Assembly: GCF_000384215.1 (NCBI RefSeq)
Contig: NZ_KB913032.1
Location: 1,141,021-1,205,020, forward strand
Reading direction: 5' to 3'
DNA length: 64,000 nt
DNA from: Amycolatopsis alba DSM 44262
Lineage (GTDB): Bacteria > Actinomycetota > Actinomycetes > Mycobacteriales > Pseudonocardiaceae
The notes under the pieces: model-generated
What the model saw: only the letters and a program-made list of their open reading frames with translations
What the model was told of the DNA's origin: nothing
The model's database searches: none
Shown here: positions 35,262 through 46,092 of the stretch, in pieces
Numbering within the stretch: position 1 is the first letter of the stretch
How the letters are laid out: each line of letters starts with the position of its first letter
Made by a program: the position numbers and the translations under genes

Positions 35262-35511
35262 CGGGGCCGCCTTCCTGATCGTGTGTGCCCGTGCTGCCCG
35301 CCGGTCGCTGGGCCTGTGCCGAACCCTCGAGCTGAAGTTCAGATTGAGAGTTATGTCAACTGCCGACGTTGAAGCAGGACGGTATGCACCAGGCAGGCTC
35401 GAATCCAGTAGCCACGCCGTGTGTCGCAAAGGTGTTTTGCCACAACATGTTCCCCGGCGCAAGAGTTGGCCCCGGAGAAAGCGCCGGACGGCGGCCTGGT
35501 ACAAGCGGAGA

Positions 35512-36282
35512 TCAGGTGGGCATCGACATGACCATGACGACGTCTTTCGACGGCGATCCGGTCGGTGATCCGCCCGCCTGTTCGACGCTGAGCGCGAACT
35601 TCTCGGCGCCGCCGAGACCCTCGGCGACCAGCAGCGCACCGTCCTGACCACCGGAAATGAGCCCGGCGGGCTTGGGCGCCGTACCCGGATACATCAGCCA
35701 GGCCTGGTACGTCCGGCCCGGATCGTTCTTCGGCAGCTGAGCCGCCATGAAGACGAGCCTGTCCTTCGCGCGCGACATCATCACGGTCCCGCCGCCCCCG
35801 GCGGAGGTTTCGGCGTGCCCGGTGCGGAGATCCTCGGCCGAAAGGACGTCGGCGACCGGCGTGTACCGGTCCGCGTACTGCGCGGCCCGTTCCCTCGCGG
35901 CGGTCAGCTGCGCGTGGTTGTCGTAGGCGATGCCGCCGAACACGGCGGTGCCCGCCAGCCCGACGACGGCCGCCGCGACGGCGGCGATCGCCCAGCCCGG
36001 CGCACGACGGCGGTCCTTGACGCGTTCTCCGGACGCGAAGCGCGTCTTCGGCGGCAGCTGCCTGGTCGCCATCGTCTCCGCGAGCACCCGGCGCTTGAGT
36101 TCGGGCGGCGGGTCCTCGGCCATCGCGGCGCCGAGCCGGGTCGCGGTCATCTGCAGTTCGAGGACCTCTTGAGCGCACGAAGCGCACTCCCCGAGGTGCC
36201 GCTGGAACTGGGCACGCTCCACTTCGGACAGCGCGTCGACGGCGTACGCCCCGGTGAGCGTGTGCATTTCGGGCATGGTCAT
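35512..36282 (-). CDS. rskA: Anti-sigma-K factor RskA
   Basis: A 256-aa membrane-bound anti-sigma factor. The N-terminal zinc-binding anti-sigma domain has [12 protein letters not shown] (HxxxCxxC), one membrane helix follows at about residues 99-118 ([20 protein letters not shown]), and the extracytoplasmic RskA domain ([17 protein letters not shown]) comes last. RskA holds SigK inactive until regulated proteolysis. ATG 36282 overlaps the sigK stop (ATGA), giving the expected sigK-rskA pair. The ATG two codons later is an alternative. Confidence 0.92.
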   Translation of the reverse strand: MTMPEMHTLTGAYAVDALSEVERAQFQRHLGECASCAQEVLELQMTATRLGAAMAEDPPPELKRRVLAETMATRQLPPKTRFASGERVKDRRRAPGWAIAAVAAAVVGLAGTAVFGGIAYDNHAQLTAARERAAQYADRYTPVADVLSAEDLRTGHAETSAGGGGTVMMSRAKDRLVFMAAQLPKNDPGRTYQAWLMYPGTAPKPAGLISGGQDGALLVAEGLGGAEKFALSVEQAGGSPTGSPSKDVVMVMSMPT

Positions 36283-36890
36283 GCCGTCACCCCCAAACAG
36301 TCCCGGAGCCTGATCAGGCCGTCCCGGAGACGGGTCTTGATGGTCCCGTGCGGGGTCTGCAGTACCTCTGAGACCTCGCGGTAGGTATAGCCCTGGTAGT
36401 AGGCGAGCAGCACGGATTCCCGTTGCAGCTCGGTGAGACTGGTCAGGCAGCGGCGCACCTGCGAACGTTCCCAGCGGGCCGCGACGGCCTCGGCCACCTC
36501 GTCGAAGGGCCTCGCGCGGGCGGCCTCGAAGGTCGCCTTGACCTCGCGTTCCGAACTGGCCCGTGCCGAGCGGACACGGTCGACGGCACGGCGGTGCGCG
36601 AGCGTCATGGCCCAGTTCAGCGCGCTCCCCCGCTCCGGGGAGTAGCGCGTGGCCGTGCGCCACAACTCCACCATGACCTCCTGAGTGACCTCTTCGGATT
36701 GTGCGGCGTCGCGGAGGATCCGCCGCACCAGGCCGAGGATCGGACCGGCGAGCCGGTCGTACAAAGCGTCGAAGGCCCGCTCGTCCCCCTTCGCGACCCG
36801 CACGAGCAGGTCCTCGGCCGTCGGGCCCGCCGGTTCGCCGTCCGGTGCGGGGACGGGCGCCATCCGGCGCGGACGTGCCGATTCATCCAT
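36279..36890 (-). CDS. sigK: ECF sigma factor SigK
   Basis: A 203-aa ECF sigma factor. Region 2 contains AFDALYDRLAGPILGLVRR and AAQSEEVTQEVMVELWR; region 4 contains ELQRESVLLAYYQGYTYREV and TPHGTIKTRLRDGLIRLR. Gene order with rskA, DUF1365, the FAD oxidase, a cyclopropane-synthase-like gene and DUF1295 identifies it as SigK of the M. tuberculosis type (there Rv0445c). In that species the factor responds to redox state, through a cysteine pair, and controls secreted antigens plus its own locus. The start ATG 36890 overlaps the end of the DUF1365 gene by 8 bases. Confidence 0.92.
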   Translation of the reverse strand: MDESARPRRMAPVPAPDGEPAGPTAEDLLVRVAKGDERAFDALYDRLAGPILGLVRRILRDAAQSEEVTQEVMVELWRTATRYSPERGSALNWAMTLAHRRAVDRVRSARASSEREVKATFEAARARPFDEVAEAVAARWERSQVRRCLTSLTELQRESVLLAYYQGYTYREVSEVLQTPHGTIKTRLRDGLIRLRDCLGVTA

Positions 36891-37623
36891 CAAGTCTGCC
36901 TCCGGCCGTCTGCGGCGTCCGCGGGGTCATCGGCGCCTTCTTCACCCACAGTTTGACCCCGTGCCGCCGGATCAGCGCGGACACCCGGTGCGGCATGAGC
37001 GGGCGGGTGATCAGCAGATGCGCCAGCCACTTGACGGTCGCGGGCCGCCGCACCCCGCGCAGCGACGCCGTCAGCGGTGTCGTCCCGCCCTGGCGGAGGG
37101 CGATCTTGACCGAGAGCAGCGACTCCGGCTTCGGTACCTCCATCCGGTACTCGCCGTCCATCGACTGGAACGGTGAGACGTAGAACTCCTTGTCCGCGAA
37201 GGCGTTCCCGTCCGCGTCGGGACGCAGGAGATACGCGTGCCTGCCGCGGTAGGTGTTGTGGACCTCGGCGACGACGCATTCGAGTTCGCCGTCGGGCCGG
37301 TGGCACCAGTAGAGGGTGATCGGGTTGAAGTTGTGGCCGAGCATCCGCGCGCCGGCGAGCATCAGCACCCGGCCGCCCTCCAGGTCTACGCCGCGTGCGG
37401 CGAGCCAGCGGTCCAATTTGGACCGGATGCTGGAGGTGTCCTCGGGCGCGAAGTGGTCTCGCGGGTCGAAGCGGGCGAAGGGGCGCAGCCACCAAGGCAG
37501 CTTCGGTGGTGCATCGAGGTCGATGAACCACAGATAGACGCGGTGGGCGAACGAGATCGGCGGATCGTTGCGCCGGACATGCGCCACCGTGGAGTCGTAG
37601 AGCACAGCCATGACGGTCACCAT
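36883..37623 (-). CDS. DUF1365 protein (SigK locus)
   Basis: A 246-aa DUF1365 protein (homologue of Rv0448c): HRVYLWFIDLDAPPKLPWWL, GRVLMLAGARMLGHNFNPIT, LYWCHRPDGELECVVAEVHNTYRGRHAYLL and FYVSPFQSMDGEYRM are the family blocks. The function is not known, but members are almost always beside a FAD amine-oxidase-like enzyme and a cyclopropane-fatty-acid-synthase-like protein, so lipid modification is likely. The ATG at 37623 overlaps the FAD gene stop by 7 bases; a second ATG at 37610 is possible. Confidence 0.9.
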   Translation of the reverse strand: MVTVMAVLYDSTVAHVRRNDPPISFAHRVYLWFIDLDAPPKLPWWLRPFARFDPRDHFAPEDTSSIRSKLDRWLAARGVDLEGGRVLMLAGARMLGHNFNPITLYWCHRPDGELECVVAEVHNTYRGRHAYLLRPDADGNAFADKEFYVSPFQSMDGEYRMEVPKPESLLSVKIALRQGGTTPLTASLRGVRRPATVKWLAHLLITRPLMPHRVSALIRRHGVKLWVKKAPMTPRTPQTAGGRLDG

Positions 37624-38951
37624 CGCACTCCGAAGTTCTCGGCCGCGCGGACCCCGGACGCGCAGCCGTCCTCGTGGAATCCCCAGCCGTGATAGGCACC
37701 CGCGAAGGCGACCACGTCGTCGTTGAGTTCGGGCAGGCGACGCTGGGCGGCCACGGATTCCGGGGTGTAGACGGGGTGTTCGTAGGTCATCTTGGCCAGC
37801 ACCGAATCGTCGCCGGGAGCGCTGCCGGGGTTCAGCGTGACGACGTAGCCGGTCGGCTCGTCGAGCCGCATCAGGCGGTTCATGTCGTAGGAGACCTGGA
37901 CCGCGCCCGCGTTCGCGCCGCAGGCCGGGGTGGCGTAGTTCCAGCCCGCCCGCGCCGATTCCGCCGTCGGGAGCACGCCGGTGTCGGTGTGCAGCCACGC
38001 CTCGTTGCTGGAATACCGGAACGAGCCGAGGATCTCGCTCTCGGCCTCGGTCGGCGCCGCGAGCAGCTTCAGCGCCTGGTCTGCGTGCGTGGCCAGGACG
38101 ACCTTGTCGAGCCGGTGCCGGGTGTCGGCGTCGTCGCGGACCTCGATCCCCCGCCCGGTGCGCTTGACCGAGCGGACCGGCGTCGACAGGTGAACGGCGG
38201 TCAGCTGCTTCGCGGCCAGGTCGACGTACTCGCGGGAGCCGCCGACGACGGTGCGCCATTTCGGCGACCCGCCGACCGACAGCATCCCGTGGTTGCGCAG
38301 GAACTCGAACAGGTAGCGCGCGGGGTACTGGAGCGTGTCGTTCCGGTCGGCCGACCAGACGGTCGAGACCACCGGGAGCATGAAGTGGTCGACGAAGTAC
38401 TTCGTGTACCCGCCGATCGCGAGGAACGCGCTGAGGGTGACGTCCCCGGCCTCGGGCGATTCGAGGACGCGCTTCGCGTGCTTGTGGAAGCGCTTGACGT
38501 CGGCGAGCATCCGCAGATAACGCCCGCGGGCGAGGTTGCGCGGCTGGGCGAACAGGCCCTTCAGCCCCTTGGCACCGGCGTACTGGAGGCCGCAGCCGTC
38601 ACAGCGGATGCTCATGGACATCTCGGTGTCGCGGGTGGCGACGCCCAGCTCGGCGAACAGGCGGAGCAGGTTCGGATAGGTCCGCTCGTTGTGCACGATG
38701 AACCCCGAGTCGACGCCGACGGTGCCGCCGTGCGCGCTCGGGACGTCGTGGGTGTGCGCGTGCCCGCCCAGCCTGTCGTCGGCTTCGAACAGCAGTACTT
38801 CATAGCGGCGTTGCAGCAGGTAGGCGGCCGTGAGGCCGGCCACGCCGCTGCCGATGACTCCGATGCGTAGACCCTTGTTGTGCACGAAAGGGATTCGGAA
38901 CAGGGGCCGGGCCGGATTGGACCGGGTGAACCGGGGCATCGTCCGACCCAT
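37617..38951 (-). CDS. FAD-dependent oxidoreductase, amine-oxidase fold (SigK locus)
   Basis: A 444-aa flavoprotein homologous to Rv0449c. The dinucleotide-binding motif is RIGVIGSGVAGLTAAYLLQRR (about residues 28-48 of the long form), followed by EADDRLGGHAHT, and the C-terminal FAD motif AFAGAYHGWGFHEDGCASG. These proteins resemble carotenoid/amine oxidases and accompany DUF1365 and cyclopropane-synthase-like enzymes in a conserved lipid-modification gene set; the reaction is unknown. ATG 38951 is used; ATG 38939 is an alternative. The start is 30 bases from the divergent gene's start. Confidence 0.88.
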   Translation of the reverse strand: MGRTMPRFTRSNPARPLFRIPFVHNKGLRIGVIGSGVAGLTAAYLLQRRYEVLLFEADDRLGGHAHTHDVPSAHGGTVGVDSGFIVHNERTYPNLLRLFAELGVATRDTEMSMSIRCDGCGLQYAGAKGLKGLFAQPRNLARGRYLRMLADVKRFHKHAKRVLESPEAGDVTLSAFLAIGGYTKYFVDHFMLPVVSTVWSADRNDTLQYPARYLFEFLRNHGMLSVGGSPKWRTVVGGSREYVDLAAKQLTAVHLSTPVRSVKRTGRGIEVRDDADTRHRLDKVVLATHADQALKLLAAPTEAESEILGSFRYSSNEAWLHTDTGVLPTAESARAGWNYATPACGANAGAVQVSYDMNRLMRLDEPTGYVVTLNPGSAPGDDSVLAKMTYEHPVYTPESVAAQRRLPELNDDVVAFAGAYHGWGFHEDGCASGVRAAENFGVRW

Positions 38952-38975
38952 CCTTTTCCTGTCCGGGGTCGAATG
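38948..38975 (+). promoter_or_regulatory. Candidate SigK promoter of the ufaA-like gene
   Basis: CCATCC at 38948-38953 and CGAAT at 38970-38974, 16 bases apart, match the SigK promoter form known from mycobacteria (CCATCC...CCGAAT, from memory) except for the first base of the -10. The predicted start of transcription falls on or near the ATG at 38982, so the message would be leaderless. Confidence 0.5.
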
Positions 38976-38981
38976 ACGACT

Positions 38982-40253
38982 ATGCCCAACAGTCCCGCGT
39001 CCCGCCTAGTGCCGTTCGTCGAGCGGCTCCTCGGTGGCTCCCTGCCGGTCGGTCTCCGTACCTGGGACGGCGTACGCGCCGGTCCGCCGGATGCCCCGAC
39101 CGTGGTCCTCCGCAACCGACGCGCCCTGCGCCGTCTCCTCTACTCCCCCGGTGAATTGGGCCTGGCCAGGGCCTATGTCTCAGGTGATCTCGACGTCGAG
39201 GGCGACCTCGCCGACGGATTCCGGCGGATCTGGGCGCTGAGCCGCTCGGGTGCCGCGCGCGGCGCGAAACTCGGTCCGCGCGAGTGGGCCGAGGCTGCGC
39301 GGATCGCGGTGAGCCTCGGTGTCGTCGGGCCGCCGCCCAAGCCGCCCGCCGAGGAGGCCAGGCTGTCCGGGAAGCTGCACACCCTGCTCCGCGACAAGTC
39401 CGCGATCGCGCACCACTACGACCTCGGCAACGCCTTCTACCAGCTGCTGATGGACGAATCGATGGCCTATTCGTCGGCGTACTGGACGTCCGAGGAGGAC
39501 GGCTACGACCTCGAACAGGCCCAGTGGGACAAACTCGAACTGATCTGCCGCAAGCTCGGACTGCGGCCGGGGATGCGGCTGCTCGACGTCGGCTGCGGCT
39601 GGGGCTCGCTCCTGGTGCACGCGGCGAAGCACCACGGCGTCGAGGCCGTCGGCATCACACTCTCGGCGGAACAGCTGCAGCACATCCGCGGCCGCCTCGC
39701 CCAGCACGACCTGGAGGACCGCGTCGAGGTCCGTCGCCAGGACTATCGCGAGCTGACGGACGAGCCGTTCGACGCGGTCGCCACCATCGAGATGGGCGAG
39801 CACGTCGGCGAGGAGAACTACCCCGAGTACACGCGGACCCTGTTCTGCATGCTCAAGCCCACCGGACGGCTGGTGCTCCAGCAGATGTCCCGCGGCGCGG
39901 TGGCACCGGGCGGCGGCGCGTTCATCGAGCGCTACATCGCCCCCGACATGACGATGCGGCCACTGAGCCGCACGCTCGGGCACCTGGAGACCGCCGGTTT
40001 CGAGATCCGCGACGTCCACGCGCTTCGCGAGCACTACGTGCGTACGGTCCGGGCATGGGAGAAAACGCTCGAGAGCAACTGGGACGACGTCGTGGCGCTG
40101 ATCGGTGAATCCGGCGCGCGGGTCTGGCGGCTCTACCTGGTCGGCGGCGCGCTCGCGTTCGAAGAGAACCGGATGGGCGTGGACCAGATCCTCGCGGTCC
40201 GTTCCTCGGACGAAGGCTTGAGTGCGCTGCCCGCCACCAGGGAGTGGTCCTGA
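38982..40253 (+). CDS. Cyclopropane-fatty-acyl-phospholipid synthase-like protein (UfaA1 homologue)
   Basis: A 423-aa SAM-dependent enzyme of the CFA synthase family, homologue of Rv0447c (ufaA1). Motif I is LLDVGCGWGSLLVHAA; IAHHYDLGNAFYQLLMDESMAYSSAYW and EMGEHVGEENYPEY are the family's substrate and bicarbonate/active-site segments. In mycobacteria UfaA1 methylates oleic acid to make tuberculostearic acid, using DUF1295/DUF1365-type partners. Here the DUF1295 gene follows directly. ATG 38982 is preferred because the candidate SigK -10 box overlaps the earlier ATG at 38973; both give the same frame. Confidence 0.9.
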   Translation: MPNSPASRLVPFVERLLGGSLPVGLRTWDGVRAGPPDAPTVVLRNRRALRRLLYSPGELGLARAYVSGDLDVEGDLADGFRRIWALSRSGAARGAKLGPREWAEAARIAVSLGVVGPPPKPPAEEARLSGKLHTLLRDKSAIAHHYDLGNAFYQLLMDESMAYSSAYWTSEEDGYDLEQAQWDKLELICRKLGLRPGMRLLDVGCGWGSLLVHAAKHHGVEAVGITLSAEQLQHIRGRLAQHDLEDRVEVRRQDYRELTDEPFDAVATIEMGEHVGEENYPEYTRTLFCMLKPTGRLVLQQMSRGAVAPGGGAFIERYIAPDMTMRPLSRTLGHLETAGFEIRDVHALREHYVRTVRAWEKTLESNWDDVVALIGESGARVWRLYLVGGALAFEENRMGVDQILAVRSSDEGLSALPATREWS

Positions 40254-41038
40254 TGTCCCTCGGAGGGACCCTCGCGGTCACGGCGGGCGCGACGCTCGCG
40301 GCCTTCGTCGTCACCTTCGGCATCGCGCGGTGGCGCAAGCGGTACGACACCGTCGACACGCTCTGGGGGCCGGGCTTCGCGCTCGTCGCGGTGGTCGCGG
40401 CCCCGCTCGGGGACGGGTCCGTGGCGCTGCGCGTGGTCACCGCGCTGCTGACCGCGGTCTGGGGTGTGCGCCTCGGCGTCCACCTCCACCTGCGCAACCA
40501 CAAGCTGCCCGAAGACCCGCGCTACGTGCGGATGGCGGAGAACGCCGGCCCGAATCCGGCGCTCAAGCTGTTCGTCCGCGTCTACCTGGTCCAGGCGGTG
40601 GTGCTCTGGTTCGTCTCGCTGCCGGTCCAGTTCGCGATGTACGGCGGCTCCTTCGGCGTGACGGCGTGGCTCGGCGTCGCGGTATGGCTGGTCGGCTTCG
40701 GGTTCGAGACGATCGGCGACGACCAGCTGCGCCGCTTCAAGGCCGACCCGGACAACAAGGGGAAGGTCCTCGACAGCGGGCTGTGGCGCTACACCCGGCA
40801 TCCCAACTACTTCGGGGACGCGTGCGTGTGGTGGGGCCTGTACCTGCTGGCGTGTTCGAGCTGGGTGGGGGCGGCGACGATCCTGTCACCGATCGCGATG
40901 ACCTACACGCTGGCCAAGGGCACCGGAAAACCTTTGCTGGAAAAGGGTTTGCAGCGGTCCCGGCCGGGATACGCGACGTACGTCGAGCGGACCAGCGGGT
41001 TCTTCCCGCTGCCCCCTCGCCGCCGACGTGTTTCCTGA
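40253..41038 (+). CDS. DUF1295 membrane protein (steroid-reductase-like fold; SigK locus)
   Basis: A 261-aa polytopic membrane protein with about six to seven helices and the C-terminal DUF1295 signature LDSGLWRYTRHPNYFGDACVWWG. This is the isoprenylcysteine methyltransferase/steroid 5-alpha reductase-like membrane fold. It is the homologue of Rv0446c. In mycobacteria the equivalent unit has been proposed to reduce the methylene intermediate made by UfaA1, giving branched fatty acids. The ATG overlaps the previous stop by one base (TGATG), so the two are one operon. It is convergent with the DinB gene. Confidence 0.9.
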   Translation: MSLGGTLAVTAGATLAAFVVTFGIARWRKRYDTVDTLWGPGFALVAVVAAPLGDGSVALRVVTALLTAVWGVRLGVHLHLRNHKLPEDPRYVRMAENAGPNPALKLFVRVYLVQAVVLWFVSLPVQFAMYGGSFGVTAWLGVAVWLVGFGFETIGDDQLRRFKADPDNKGKVLDSGLWRYTRHPNYFGDACVWWGLYLLACSSWVGAATILSPIAMTYTLAKGTGKPLLEKGLQRSRPGYATYVERTSGFFPLPPRRRRVS

Positions 41039-41202
41039 GGTCGGCAGGCCAGGTGAGAAACGCGCGCGCGTTTCTTGTCGGCCGAAGGCCTCGGATTTGC
41101 GGAGGCGGGCCGCCGACAAGGCTGAGTGAGTGACCACTCGTGCCGCGGCCCGGCTACGGAAATCCGACAGCGCGCTCGGAGAGACACTGCCCCCTCGCAA
41201 GC

Positions 41203-41712
41203 TCACTCCCCGGTGAGACCGTCGGTCAGTTCGCGCAACAGGTCGAGGTGGCCGGCGTGCCTGCCGGTCTCCTCGATCATGTGCGCGACCACGAACCGGA
41301 CGTTGACCTCGCGATCGCCGCGGAAGGGGACCTTGTCGTCCAGGCTCATCCCGGCGACGATCTCGCGGCTCCGCTCGCACTCGGCCTCGTAGGCGGCGAT
41401 CAGCTGCTCGACCGGGGTCTGCATGGCGACCCGGAACTCGGCGTCGGGATCGGCTTCGAGAGCCTCCTTCCAGACGTCCTCCTGCCCGTTGAGCACCACG
41501 TTGAACCAGTACTGCTCGACCAGGGTCAGATGCCCGAGCAGACCGGCGACGGTGGTCAGCTCACTGGGCACGAACGGCCGCCGGGCCTGCTCGTCGGTGA
41601 GGCCGGAGCACTTCCACACCACGGTGGCGCGGAGAAAATCGAGAAAGCCGTTCAGCTGGGTGCGCTCGTCGCCGGTGAGCGGCGGTTCGGGACGCTTCGG
41701 TTCGTCGGTCAT
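41203..41712 (-). CDS. DinB/DUF664 mycothiol-transferase-like protein
   Basis: A 169-aa four-helix DinB-superfamily protein of the DUF664 type. Metal-binding histidines are in LLGHLTLVEQYWF and VAHMIEETGRHAGHLDLLRE, where the H-x3-H spacing near the C terminus is diagnostic. In actinobacteria these are predicted mycothiol-dependent S-transferases (detoxification), but substrate is unknown. ATG 41712 is chosen as the conserved N terminus (MTDEPKRPEPPLTG) starts there. It is a single-gene unit between convergent DUF1295 and divergent WS/DGAT genes. Confidence 0.85.
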   Translation of the reverse strand: MTDEPKRPEPPLTGDERTQLNGFLDFLRATVVWKCSGLTDEQARRPFVPSELTTVAGLLGHLTLVEQYWFNVVLNGQEDVWKEALEADPDAEFRVAMQTPVEQLIAAYEAECERSREIVAGMSLDDKVPFRGDREVNVRFVVAHMIEETGRHAGHLDLLRELTDGLTGE

Positions 41713-41930
41713 GGTCGTGCAGTCTGCCGGTTTCCTCCGATGATCCGCCAACGAGATCCCGCGCGGGGCCCTCTCCACCATCTGCCGCAGAGCCGTGGTC
41801 CATGTCCGAACGTGATCCCATCGTTCGAGTGAAACCAGTGGTAGTTAGCGCCCCGGAAACATGACGACCACCCGCCCGTCATGTCAGGCTGGTGCAGTTG
41901 TGCCCTAGCCGGAGCGTCAAGGAAAGGCAG

Positions 41931-43250
41931 ATGATGTCAGGCCTGCAGCTGAGCGCACTCGATGTCGCTTTCCTTTGCCTGGAAAGCGAAACGACGCCCA
42001 TGCACATGGGCGCGGTGGTCACCTTCCGCCCGCGCGGGCAGGTGCACGCGCGCAAGCTGACCGCGCTGCTCGCCGAACGGGCCGCGCGACTGGAGAAGCT
42101 GCGTCAGCGCCCTCGCACCGCGCTGTTCCCGCCCGGCGCCGCCATCTGGGCCGAGGACCCGGATTTCGTTGCCAGTGAACATATTTCACATCACCACCTG
42201 AGCTCCCTGTACGAACCGGACCCACTCTCCGCCTACGCTTCGCGGTGGATGGGACGGCCGCTTGACACCGGAAAGCCCTTGTGGGACTTGCATCTCGTCA
42301 CCGGCCTGCCGGACGGGGAGTTCGCGTTGCTGCTGAAACTGCACCACGCCCTCACCGACGGGGCGGGCGCGTACGCCGTCGCCGTCGGCCTGCTCGACGG
42401 GCTTCCGCGGGTGACGAAGCGCGGGCGCGGCGGCGCCGAACCACCGGCCCCACGCTCCCCTGTGGACGCTGTCAGGGACGCCCTCGGCACCACCCTGGCC
42501 CAGGCCGGGGCATCGGCCGGGATCGCGTCTTCCGTCGTCCGCGCTACCCGTTCGCCGCTGTCCCCGATCAGCGCGCCGCCGTCGACGGAACGACGACTCG
42601 GCTTCGTCCGGCTGGACACCGGCGAGCTCCGGCGGATCCGCCGGGCCCACGGCGGTACCGCCAACGACGTCGTGCTGGCGATCCTCAGCGGTGCCCTGCG
42701 CGAATGGATGATCAACCGCGGCCAGCGCGCCGACGACCGGACTCTGCGCGCGCTCATCCCGGTGAGCATGCGCGGACGGTCCGCCGAGCAACTGGGCGGC
42801 AACAAGCTGTCCGGTTATCTCTGCGACCTGCCGGTCGGCCTCGACGATCCGGTGGAACGGCTACTGGCCGTCCAGCGTGAGATGAGCCGGAACAAGGCAG
42901 CGGGCCCCAGCCGGGGCGCCGGCGCGTTCCCGCTGCTCGCCGACCGGATGCCGCCGATGCTGCACCGGCTCGGTTCGAAGGCCGCCGGGCTCGCCGCGCC
43001 GCTGCTGTTCGACCTCGTGGTGACCACGGTGCCGGTGCCGCCCAACCGGCTCAGCCTCGACGGGACGAAGATCGAGGGCGTGTACCCGTTCGTGCCGCTG
43101 GCGCCGCGGCAGGCGATCGGGATCGCGGTGGCGACCTACCGCGACTCCGTCCACATCGGACTTCAGGCGAACGGGGCGGCGGTCTCGGATGTGGGCTCGC
43201 TGCGGGACGGCGTGCTCAAGTCGGCCGCGAGGCTGCTGGACACCGCTTAG
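41931..43250 (+). CDS. Wax ester synthase/diacylglycerol acyltransferase (WS/DGAT)
   Basis: A 439-aa bifunctional acyltransferase. It opens MMSGLQLSALDVAFLCLES, the family's N-terminal block, and contains the active-site HHxxxDG motif as KLHHALTDGAG at about residue 142. NDVVLAILSGALREWM and the C-terminal VVTTVPVPPNRLSLDGTKIEGVYPFVPL agree with the actinobacterial Tgs family. It joins acyl-CoA to diacylglycerol or fatty alcohol to make storage triacylglycerol or wax esters. GGAAAGGCAG precedes the start. A repeat cluster follows its stop. Confidence 0.9.
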   Translation: MMSGLQLSALDVAFLCLESETTPMHMGAVVTFRPRGQVHARKLTALLAERAARLEKLRQRPRTALFPPGAAIWAEDPDFVASEHISHHHLSSLYEPDPLSAYASRWMGRPLDTGKPLWDLHLVTGLPDGEFALLLKLHHALTDGAGAYAVAVGLLDGLPRVTKRGRGGAEPPAPRSPVDAVRDALGTTLAQAGASAGIASSVVRATRSPLSPISAPPSTERRLGFVRLDTGELRRIRRAHGGTANDVVLAILSGALREWMINRGQRADDRTLRALIPVSMRGRSAEQLGGNKLSGYLCDLPVGLDDPVERLLAVQREMSRNKAAGPSRGAGAFPLLADRMPPMLHRLGSKAAGLAAPLLFDLVVTTVPVPPNRLSLDGTKIEGVYPFVPLAPRQAIGIAVATYRDSVHIGLQANGAAVSDVGSLRDGVLKSAARLLDTA

Positions 43251-43315
43251 CGCGTGACGTGAAGGACCCCCTTCATGTACTTGGGGCCTGGGTGGCGCTG
43301 GCGCTGACGCGATGC

Positions 43316-43444
43316 GTCGCGAAAGCCACTTTCGGGACGTCCGGTGTCGCGAAAGCCACTTTCGGGACGTCTTGGGGTCTGGGTCTGCGGCGTTGCGAAA
43401 GCCACTTTCGCAACGTTGAAGGTTGTGAAAGCCACTTTCGCAAC
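43316..43444. repeat. Four hairpin repeats, GCGAAAGCCACTTTCG family
   Basis: Units start at 43316, 43346, 43392 and 43422. The first two are GTCGCGAAAGCCACTTTCGG... and are 30 bases apart; the third and fourth are GTTGCGAAAGCCACTTTCGC... and GTTGTGAAAGCCACTTTCGC..., also 30 bases apart. All have a 3-base CCA loop. Confidence 0.9.
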
Positions 43445-43482
43445 GTCTTGGGGTCTGGCCGGGCGCCAGGGCGGACGCAGGC

Positions 43483-43505
43483 GTTGCGAAGGCCCCCTTC
43501 GCAAC
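43483..43505. repeat. Hybrid hairpin repeat
   Basis: GTTGCGAAGG-CCC-CCTTCGCAAC has the outer arms of the GTTGCGAAAG family and the GAAGGCCCCCTTC core of the second hairpin family seen at 33888, 58351 and 63253, linking the two families. Confidence 0.85.
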
Positions 43506-43534
43506 GGGCCGGGCGCGGTCCGGTGGCCGGCGGT

Positions 43535-43587
43535 GTTGCGAAAGCCACTTTCGCAACGCTGATGGTTGCGAAAGTGGCTTTCGCAAC
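43535..43587. repeat. Paired hairpin repeat, second copy of the 27703 element
   Basis: Palindromes with loops CCA (43535-43557) and TGG (43565-43587) start 30 bases apart, identical in arms and layout to the element at 27703-27755. Only the 7-base spacer differs. Confidence 0.9.
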
Positions 43588-43624
43588 ATCCCGAGCCCAA
43601 CCGAAGGCCTGCCCTGGACGCAGC

Positions 43625-43667
43625 GAAGGGGCCCTTCAACGCAAATTTCGCGTTGAAAGGCCCCTTC
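43625..43667. terminator. Large hairpin downstream of aroG and WS/DGAT
   Basis: GAAGGGGCCCTTCAACGC and GCGTTGAAAGGCCCCTTC make an 18-bp stem (one mismatch) around AAATTTC. It lies 22 bases after the aroG stop and can serve as terminator for both convergent genes. Confidence 0.65.
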
Positions 43668-43688
43668 ACCGCGTTCGAGGAACCCGGA

Positions 43689-46092
<2,404 letters not shown>

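Larger units (their letters stand above)
43251..43688. other. Gene-free hairpin-repeat cluster between convergent genes
   Basis: This 438-base region separates the WS/DGAT and aroG genes and consists mostly of palindromic repeats: one partial GAAGG palindrome at 43257-43280, at least seven 23-24 base hairpins between 43316 and 43587, and a large hairpin at 43625-43667. Open frames through it only translate the repeats, so I call no gene. Confidence 0.8.

Noticed and set aside
36890..37699. An alternative long frame overlapping DUF1365 (arginine-rich)
   Set aside because: Out of frame with the conserved DUF1365 sequence; composition is typical of a shadow frame.
43316..43587. CRISPR array
   Set aside because: Repeats are palindromic with 7-base or irregular spacers, vary in sequence, and no cas genes occur; spacing of 30 bases leaves no room for spacers.
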